DNA from: Setaria digitata
Taxonomy: Eukaryota > Nematoda > Chromadorea > Rhabditida > Setariidae
Direction: 5' to 3'
DNA: 64,000 nt
Assembly: GCA_003640385.1 (NCBI GenBank)
Contig: RCAB01000064.1
Span: 62,001-126,000, forward strand
The translations under genes and the position numbers were made by a program. Under the pieces are notes generated by a model. The model made no database searches. It had not been told where the DNA came from and saw nothing but the letters and a program-made list of their open reading frames with translations. Shown piece by piece: positions 57,001 to 64,000 of the stretch. Numbering within the stretch: position 1 is the stretch's first letter; every line of letters begins with the position of its first letter.

Positions 57001-59743
57001 GAGAAAGAAGAAAATCCCAATTTAAAAAATATTCTAAAAAAGCAAACTCGTGCCATTGTCTTTCACTTTTATTTCAGCTTCTGTGCAGTAAAATGTGGAA
57101 ACTGCGATTTACCGTTATCTATTGACCAAACTTTCCGCAACTCATCGCTGTTTGTCTCATTTCTTCCAGCTTATTTAATAATTTGATTGAATTATGGTTT
57201 AAAAAGAATTAAAGTTTCTCTTTGTATATAATAAAAAGGGAAAGGAATTGTGATTAAATCTTCAAACAGTTTAGATAAGATCACTGAATAACATGGCCGA
57301 TGAAACTGAAAAACTATGAAGAAATAGGTTTTCAAATTTTCAGAAAGTCAGAAGTAATAACGCATTAAAAATTAACAAAGTGAATAATGAATTGGCCGTG
57401 AAAAAGCTTACTTTGTCCGATAGAATCTAAAGAATCCACAAAATGTGCGAATTGAAGTTCCGGTGGACGTTCTGAATTTCATATCATTTAAATCCAACTA
57501 CTATTAGTTTATAATTGAAATTGTGTTGAAACTAAAACTTACGCGTGTAAATATCACTTAATGAATCGCAACGCATGTCACTGCTAGAAGCTCCAACAGT
57601 GCTGCACGATACTTCCTGCCCTGTAAAATCTGTCGTTAATTGCTTAATAAATCCCCAAGATGCTTCTCATTTTCTGAAACTAATCATTTGAGCAGATGCA
57701 TATGGAATTCTGATATGCAAATTCTTTCCAGGTTCAGTCTTATCGTGGCCCTTACTGACCACACGTTGTACTGCATGTGCTACATGCTGTAGAAGAAGTA
57801 AAAAAACAGGATAGAATCCTTTGCAAATGATTGTAACAAAAAGAAGTCTGGAATGAAAAAAAACTGAAACAAGAATGAACTGCCAATATCATAAATTTAT
57901 CAACTAATAATCATTTTTTTTTTCTAGATTACTGAAGTTTGATATATGCACCTGCAATTGGTTCTTACACGAACAAGAAAAAAGGAAAAATCTCGAACCA
58001 ACATTCGAAGATGTCAGTTTGTTCACCAAAATACATCTCACCTGTATTTAATTTTTCATCGAGAGCTTCTGAGTCACCTGCAACATTGGTATCTTGCTGA
58101 TGTAGATTAAAATCTTTTACAATCTTCGAAATTTTCTGTTTTCTTTCGATCTGTTCGAAAACGAATAAAGACCATTCATAATTTCAAATGAATTACTAAT
58201 TTTGATAGCCTCTGATTGAACGTTATTATCAATCTCGACAATTGCTTCCGATGGCGGTTCAGTATAATCAGAATAAATTAGATGCAATTCACGACCTACA
58301 ACTGGGTATTTGCAGTATTCGGAACGCGTTGGGTTATTGGGTTTTTTATGTAATAATGATTTACTGATTTTGATGGTGATTGAAATGTTGCATTGTTTTC
58401 CATATTAAAAAGTTAATAAACACGACAGTACGACAGGGTGATGCGTACTTTAAGAAAAACAAGATCAAGAAGAGAAGTAGATTGTACCTTCTTCCCGAAT
58501 TTTCCAAAAAGCCGGGTTACCTGAAAAGTAAAATTTCTTGAAGTTATGGCATTGTAGCACGATACCTTGACTTTAGATTAATTTAATTTAAAGATTAAAG
58601 TTTGATGAGGAAAGTAAAAAGATCTACCAAAGATTGAACACCACGGACGACCATCATATTCTACATCCGTTTCTGATAGAGGCTCGTCATAGTCAGAATA
58701 GACTAAACGAACTTCACGACCTGAAAATGTTCACACGTCTTTGGAAAATTAAAATGATTACTTTATATAATTTGCTGTACTTTTTGCAATTTAATTAGAT
58801 TTAGCTAAGGACTTCAAGCCAGGGATCAATTCGGATTAATTCAGCACAGTTTACGTGAGTTGCGCGAGATGACGCAAGTGGACGCTCCGTTAGAATCCGT
58901 TCACTGACATACCGTCAGTGTTTCTGTTATAGAAGAATTTGTCCATATTAACACTCGTCTCGGAAGATGGCTCGTCGTAGTCGGAATATACGAGACATAC
59001 TTCCCTTCCATCTCAAATGAAATCACTACAGCCGACAAAATCATCAGTATCCGGATAAAACCTCAGTGATATACGTAGATTCTTTGTTCTTTTAGTTTTC
59101 TTCGACAAAATGTTAACTTTTTCATCACTAATATCAGCTTGCTTTTTTAAAATCATTTTTCTTTTCCCGTAAATCTCAAAATGAAAGAAGAAAAAAATAG
59201 ATTTTTAAGATATTTGAAGTTCAGTTGTCTGAAATGATTTTACCTTAAATTTATTCACATTTCGAGCAATTAAAGATTGCAATTTCTAAATTTTCAGGTA
59301 AAATTTTTTTCTGTGACAAATAGTAAATTAAAATGCCGATTTAAAAACTCATCGAAATATTTACGTTGCGGTGAACAGTAATTATTGGTTCCATGTGGAG
59401 CGTGATGATAGTAAGGACGCACTTCGTCAATTTCTGAAAATCACTATGAAAGTTGTAACGAAATTCGTAGGATTTTATTGGAGATGAAAACAAGAATTAC
59501 TGTATAATAAAGTACCATACTTACGCCATTTTGGGTTTCGCCACCAGTGATACTGGAGTCCTTCTATTATTTCCACATTGGTTTCTGATGGGGAGGAATC
59601 ATATTCCGAATATATCAGATGGACTCCGCGATCTGAAACTCATTTAAAAGCAATCCTTTCGAAAAACTGCTTCCTTTCAAGGAGCAATAATTATCATTAA
59701 TACCTTCTTTATTATTTATATCCGCGGGTAGGGGAGAGTACAT
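45030..59743 (-). CDS. Anoctamin (TMEM16) with repeated N-terminal exons, about 1284 aa in 33 exons
   Basis: Calcium-activated chloride channel or lipid scramblase; which of the two cannot be told from this sequence. Minus-strand exons, 5' to 3': 59704-59743, 59525-59632, 59365-59433, 58913-59011, 58628-58720, 58488-58520, 58222-58295, 58042-58150, 57543-57620, 57412-57471, 56894-56953, 56775-56828, 55154-55222, 53744-53841, 53304-53453, 53051-53155, 52571-52678, 52151-52287, 51738-51912, 51414-51526, 50881-51015, 50311-50419, 49976-50119, 49458-49604, 49007-49165, 48668-48816, 47731-47877, 47416-47594, 46928-47133, 46574-46743, 46161-46287, 45373-45551, 45030-45201. Total is a multiple of three. 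Dimerisation domain: [16 protein letters not shown]. Channel: [122 protein letters not shown]. About 348 residues precede the dimerisation domain. The ATG at 59743 is a choice with no acceptor before it. Confidence 0.9.
46155..46160 (-). other. GC-AG intron donor in anoctamin
   Basis: The exon 46161-46287 ends RLAFVLLFE, and the next minus-strand bases are GCAAGT. The following exon starts at 45551 with [10 protein letters not shown] after an AG; the family expects this exact junction (FEHVV). A GC donor is therefore the simplest reading. Confidence 0.75.
48350..48427. repeat. Long near-perfect hairpin in an anoctamin intron
   Basis: Arms of 36 bases, 48350-48385 and 48392-48427, with two mismatches and a 6-base loop. 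One mismatch is a G-U wobble if transcribed from the plus strand, the other if transcribed from the minus strand. It lies in the intron between exons 48668-48816 and 47731-47877. Could be a small-RNA precursor or a miniature inverted-repeat element. Confidence 0.85.
51056..51108. repeat. Short tandem duplication in an anoctamin intron
   Basis: aaaaattccaga(t/c)atagta occurs twice about 33 bases apart, between exons 51414-51526 and 50881-51015. Probably slippage; no function suggested. Confidence 0.7.
55223..56774. other. Long anoctamin intron
   Basis: About 1.55 kb between N-terminal exons 56775-56828 and 55154-55222. Part of it (about 56040-56560) is richer in G+C than other introns and could be a decayed mobile element, but no protein or terminal repeat is recognisable. 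Confidence 0.4.
58222..59632 (-). repeat. Four-copy exon repeat in the anoctamin N-terminus
   Basis: Exons 59525-59632, 58913-59011, 58628-58720 and 58222-58295 encode related segments: [60 protein letters not shown] and [20 protein letters not shown]. All begin after one codon base and three also end so. The exon 58488-58520 ([10 protein letters not shown]) resembles the tail of the first copy (RNPKW). Confidence 0.85.
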
Positions 59744-59924
59744 GGGAGTGAAATCGTAGAACAGCCGTTTAGAACAATTAGAAAAGTGTGCAATAAGGGA
59801 AATGAGGCGATGTATTCATTTTATAATTCTCTAATAAATTATTGAAATTCTCAGTCGGAGATTTACTTATTTAAAAGATATTTAATGAAATTCTTACATT
59901 TCTAAACTGCAGAACATTGACAGG
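59744..59924. promoter_or_regulatory. Candidate divergent promoter
   Basis: 181 bp separate the proposed anoctamin start (59743, minus) from the start of the small membrane protein (59925, plus). If both starts are right the two genes share this region as promoter. No TATA-like element stands out. Confidence 0.35.
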
Positions 59925-60635
59925 ATGGGCACTCTCACAATTTTTTTAATTATTGCTACCGTTGCCATTATCTGCTTCTTTTGTTGGTCAAGAAAACAGG
60001 TTGTTTTCAAATTTTTTAATTCATATGACAAGAACTTCTCGCTTCTCTCGTGTGAATTCGTTTTTATCAAGAATTTGGTAAAGTGAAATAAAAGTGAAAC
60101 TGAAGTAAATTAAGAATGCAAATAAAGAGAGATGAAAACGAACGCTGACTTGTGAGTCATAAGAAATAGCATTTTCTAGTGGAAAAGTTTATTTTTTTTC
60201 TTTTTTTTTTCAGAACAGCACATCCGAAAAAGTCCTTCAAGCCAGGACATCATCCAACTCCGGACATAGCCCTGATTTTTTACCCAATGCAGCAGCTGAT
60301 GAAGTCCATCTTTTATTGATTTCGAAATTTATAATTCATCTTTCAGTGCTTAAAAGTAAGAAAAAGATACAAAAAAGGCTAGAAAGAGCCAGCCATCACG
60401 TTGTCTCCTAAGTGCTAAATGCTCAGTTCAATTTTCTTCGATGTGGAACCCTGAATGTGTCACTTTTTGTCACCTTTCAGAATTCAAAATACGTAGCTTC
60501 AACAATGACACGAGGACGTTCACTTCATATTACACCGTCTTAAGATCAGTCTCACATTTTGGCATCTACTACGACAAACCAGAAAAATACCTTTATAAAC
60601 AGGAAATATTGATTAACTTAACCAAATTTGATTAA
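59925..60635 (+). CDS. Small single-pass membrane protein, 90 or 123 aa
   Basis: Not recognised. Exon 1 (59925-59999) starts M-G-T-L then a hydrophobic helix of about 18 residues ending in Cys-Trp-Ser-Arg-Lys, so it reads as a signal anchor with the polar tail in the cytosol. Exon 2 starts at 60214 after a long T run and AG, and encodes a Ser/Asn-rich stretch (NSTSEKVLQARTSSNSG). It either runs to a stop at 60411 (90 residues in all) or splices at 60355 to an exon 60481-60635 (123 residues); donor and acceptor of the latter are both good and in phase. The first exon could be too short to be found by simple ORF length. The gene diverges from the anoctamin. Confidence 0.45.
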
Positions 60636-60911
60636 ATTTCTCTAATTAAAAGTCATCTCATGCAAAAAAAAAAAAAAAATCAGTGAACTGAAATGGATGA
60701 TGAATAAAATTTCAGGAAAGTGATTCAAAAATATTGAAACCCATATTTGCATTTGTCGGTGACTGATTTTGGTTGCTGAAAATTTAGTTTTAAGATATAA
60801 TTTAATAAATTTCTCTCTATTAATGGATGAAGACATTAAATGAAACAAGTAACTGTATTAGTCTGGATGTCTTATAAATTAAACAGTTTAAATAAAAAAT
60901 TTAATGAATAC

Positions 60912-62433
60912 CTACCTTAGTGGGCAAATTCTTTTGCAACAGCATAACACACCACTGACACTCTCGTCATGAGGATGTGTGATATTACGTATGGCATTAC
61001 AAATATACGATCGAGACTGCCACAATTTCGCGTGCTTACAATAATTCAGCACTGTTAATTCTGGTTTTTTTTTAATTATTCTTGGTATATCATCGATGCA
61101 ACCACGCTAGAAAGCAGAGGAGCTACAGTGTATCTAATGGAAATAGGAGTCTAGTGTGGAAGAATCTAAGGATCAATGGAGATAATTATCACTTGATTGG
61201 TCACTTTAAAGATTAGGAAAGTTATACTGTTTGCAGCTTTTTATTCCAACAAAAATGACTAATCCACTCTTAACTGAGCTTCTTTTAAGTTTTAATCTTA
61301 CTTTTTAATTAATCTATCATCTTCTAGATTCAAAGATACCTAGAACTTCTGATTCTGTTAATCTGAAATCAGATGCTTTCTTATGAGCTGCTTCAATTTC
61401 ATCTTTAAATTTTACCTGTCTTACACCGCTGGGAGAATGAAAATCAAAACATCCTAAATTAGTATTACAATTTATTCGCTGTAAATCGTCTGTAATAAAA
61501 CATTTAGAATAACCAGACGGCATTCTTTCTCGAACATAGCGATGTATAGAATATGGCAAAAAATGTTGGAATAAATTATTGAAATCTGAAAAGTTGGATT
61601 TTCCCATCTGGAAATTATTGATGCTTTTCTTAGTTTTTAAATTCATACATAATCAAAGGATATTTTTTGATAATCCGATTTCTTCTAGAACAAAAATCGA
61701 AGTTTTTGTAAAAAAGAATGGTCTGATTAACTGACCATTGCAAGGTTTGGTTAAATTTGATTGACATCGTTGTACGAATGTAACACTTTGGTCACTTTCA
61801 AGCATCACAAATCGCTTCGAATTCTGAGCTTCAGTCTCAGTTCTTGCTGGACGTAATGCGTAAATACCAAATGAAATCTTCTCTCTACTAACTTTGACAA
61901 AAGTAACACAAATTGGTGTACTATTTGTTACCTGAAACGGAATGGCGTTCATCTGCGCTAGTCTGTCTGGTCTGAGAGTGAAGAAAAGTTATCATAACAG
62001 AAAAGTTTGAAATCTGAATCTGCGGAAAATTTTGTTTGAGAAAGATGGTATCAGGTAGTAATGATTACTGAAAATGGGAACGGAATGAAAGAGTTTCCTA
62101 TTCCTGTACAGAATTTTCATTGAACTTCAAAGTTTAATTTTGCAGAAAATCTCAGGAAGTAGTGATCTATTGTCTATTGTTACTGCTATACTTCCACTAA
62201 ATTTTAATACTTACCACTTTCTTGACTAAACTACTGGTAAAATTACTATTCCTTCTGACTGAATATATACCCATCGAAAAGGGACCATCTTCATCATACA
62301 CTTCATAGCAACTTGGCCTTATAAGACTGCTTTTATACTTCTCGAAATATTGTGGCATATTTTCGTCGCAAGTTGTCTGAAGAAAACTAACAAATAAAAA
62401 ATAACAAAGAATAAAAGTAGCAACTTCCTTCAT
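60912..62433 (-). CDS. Secreted cysteine-rich protein, ET-module-like, 259 aa
   Basis: Four exons on the minus strand, 5' to 3': 62215-62433, 61736-61931, 61416-61585, 60912-61106; phases 0, 1, 0 fit and the total is a multiple of three. It starts with a signal peptide (MKEVATFILCYFLFVSFLQ) and has no later membrane segment. Cysteines recur in an extracellular pattern: RPSCYEV, TPICVTF, QRCQSNLTKPCNG, YSKCF, INCNTNLGCFDF, RGCIDD, NYCKH, YICNAI and a terminal LCCCKRIC. The CCC(x)nC ending and the GCF block resemble the nematode ET module, a family of disulfide-rich extracellular proteins with no known function. If exon 3 were not spliced the frame would run on to a stop at 61317, losing the CCC end, so the spliced form is preferred. 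It is followed upstream by two similar genes on the same strand. Confidence 0.65.
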
Positions 62434-62741
62434 AAGTATTAAGTAAGTCTGGAGAAATGAGAATATCTGCTCACCAAAAATGCGAAAGCTTCTAGTCTGA
62501 AGACTTTATTACTGATAAGTGCCAAGTCATAAAGACATATTCTTAAAAACTTCAGAGTAGTAAATTTAAAGTAAAGTGAGTTCAAGCCTAATGATGCTAA
62601 GATGATGCCAAATAATTTGGGACTAGCATGGAAATTATCAGTATTACAAGACATTTTTTATTGTACTAACCTGGAAATTTTGCTGAATATTTACTAAATT
62701 TAAATTACTTCGCGTCATATAATTGAAATTTCAGTGTTATT

Positions 62742-63416
62742 TCATACATTTATATCATTTTCCATCTGATAATTGAAAAATAATCCTATAAGGAGATCGA
62801 AATATGGTAGCTTCCTCCTACAATCGCATTTGAAGAACTGATAAGTGATCCACTGATGTACATAATCCTTTCGATGACAGTTTTGTGGTCGCAGTGGGAA
62901 CACATCCAATATTTCACAAACCAAATTTCTATAAAAAAGAGGAATTTCTTAAAGCTTTTTCAACAACTTGAACTTTTTAAATGGTTATTTCAGAAATGAT
63001 TTAATCTCCTTGGCTTTATTGGTTTTTTTTGCACATTTCAAGTAAAATCGATGAATTTAAATCCTAAAATTTTCATTCAGTTTTCATAAAGCTTGATAAA
63101 ATTAAACTTACTGAGAAGGAAATTCTTTGTATGCAACTCGATAAGTCATATATTGTTGATAAGAAACATTATCAATCATAAGAATTTCTTGCTCGAATTG
63201 GAAGTCAAATGATCGCCAACATTCTGTAAAAATCAAAATGTCAGAGATGATCTGCATTGAAAGTTTATTCTCATGAAGGATTACTTCGATCAGTCTTTGT
63301 AAATTATCAGACTCACTATTTGATAAATCGTTCCTGGAGCCCTTCATAAAAATTTGTGTCAAATATGCTACAGCCTTGATGTGACATTGAAATACTACTC
63401 TAAAATAGGTTTCCAT
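62742..63416 (-). CDS. Cysteine-rich protein of the same cluster, two exons resolved
   Basis: Exon 62742-62928 joins in phase to an exon ending at 63112 (CA|GTAAGT, then AG|A). The upstream exon is open to an ATG at 63416; alternatively it starts at an acceptor at 63223 (AG|AATGTTGGCG). Encoded cysteine spacing is ECWRSFDF, then VCEILD, QNCHRKD and FKCDCRRK, which resembles the neighbouring ET-like genes although the CCC triplet is reduced to C-x-C. The C-terminus ends with a mildly hydrophobic stretch (LLIGLFFNY). With the ATG at 63416 no clear signal peptide is present, so a 5' exon between 63417 and 63727 may be missing. Function unknown. Confidence 0.45.
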
Positions 63417-63727
63417 GTGAGTTTTAGAATTTTGCTTCCAAAGTATCCATGCAGTCGTCGTTTGAATTTCTTATTAAAGTTAAAATGTTATTAAAAGCCA
63501 AATTTTCTCAGGCTTTGAATTCTAGTTTCTTCTTCTCTGAGACTACTTTTGAGCCATCAGAAATCTGAATTTGCTGATGACTTCATGATTTGTCACGAAA
63601 CAACAAGCTACGCTCCTGTAAATTCATTCTAAAAAGAAATAATTTACTGCGAACTTCAGTTGTATTAGCATTCATCCACATCCTAACGGATTTCAGAATT
63701 AGTCTGGAAAACTTAATAGAAGAAATA

Positions 63728-64000
63728 TTACTCTAACTTCTGAAAATCTTCAGGTTTTAGGCCGATCTGATAATTGCTCTTAGAAGGATTATTGTTGCCC
63801 CAGTGATTGCACAGATTTCCACTGTTGCAACAGCAGCGATATTGTCCTTGAATATGTGGCATATGCAACAAATTGTTTAGACAGTCTGGGCCAACTAACT
63901 GACAAAAAACGCTTTCAATTGAATTACAGTTGCCAGTCGAATCTTCTTTCGCGTCCAAAAGTACACTAGAATTTTTGGAATATTCGGTAAGAAGTCTCTT
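63728..64000 (-). CDS. Cysteine-rich ET-like protein, C-terminal exon, cut by window edge
   Basis: The frame is open from base 64000 to the stop at 63728 and continues out of the window. It encodes GNCNSIESVFCQLVGPDC and a terminal YRCCCNSGNLCNHW, the same CCC...LC(N) ending as the gene at 60912-62433, then a short polar tail. This is the third member of the same-strand cluster. Signal peptide and other exons lie to the right of the window. Confidence 0.55.
   Translation of the reverse strand, partial: KRLLTEYSKNSSVLLDAKEDSTGNCNSIESVFCQLVGPDCLNNLLHMPHIQGQYRCCCNSGNLCNHWGNNNPSKSNYQIGLKPEDFQKLE

Noticed and set aside
57723..57796. Possible extra anoctamin N-terminal exon (minus strand, CATGTAGCACATGC...)
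   Set aside because: Its ends do not match the phase-1 pattern, and exons 58042-58150 and 57543-57620 join directly in frame without it.

Overview
The window is animal nuclear DNA and reads as a nematode: AT-rich, with intron-dense genes using short GT/AG introns, T-rich 'tttcag' acceptors, and acceptor-like AG dinucleotides a few bases upstream of several start codons, as expected for spliced-leader trans-splicing. The protein content fits (anillin, an EGL-43/EVI1-type zinc-finger factor, an anoctamin, ET-like cysteine-rich secreted proteins). A parasitic spirurid-type genome is my guess, not something I can prove. Almost no gene is a single open frame; the exon models below were built by reading frames, splice signals and intron phases by hand.

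Layout. 1-2858 (-): catalytic part of a matrix metalloproteinase whose 3' end leaves the window on the left. 2859-6279: no resolved gene; a diverged repeat pair and an assembly gap. 6284-18630 (+): anillin in 36 exons, with AH and PH domains at the C-terminus and a long N-terminus made of phase-0 exons, including a 1.1-kb internal tandem duplication. 19447-20512 (+): mitochondrial ATP synthase subunit f. 21268-22330 (+): thymidylate kinase. 23746-32648 (-): EVI1/PRDM16/EGL-43-like zinc-finger regulator with a CtBP-binding PLDLS motif, a Ser/Thr microsatellite exon broken by an assembly duplication, and remnants that look like a divergent PR domain. 32649-45029: about 12 kb with no gene I can support, holding a GC-rich island and microsatellites. 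45030-59743 (-): anoctamin (TMEM16) of about 1284 residues in 33 exons, with an unusual N-terminal extension built from repeated phase-1 exons. 59925-60635 (+): a small single-pass membrane protein divergent from the anoctamin across about 180 bp. 60912-64000 (-): a cluster of three cysteine-rich, ET-like genes, the last cut by the window edge.

The genes do not form one pathway. Anillin (cytokinesis), ATP synthase f and thymidylate kinase are housekeeping genes close together on the + strand. The EGL-43-like factor is a developmental regulator with large noncoding flanks. The most unusual features are the tandem exon repeats in the anoctamin N-terminus and the reciprocal exon loss after duplication inside anillin. 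The two N positions (5385, 31059) are each flanked by near-identical sequence, which marks unmerged contig overlaps rather than biology.
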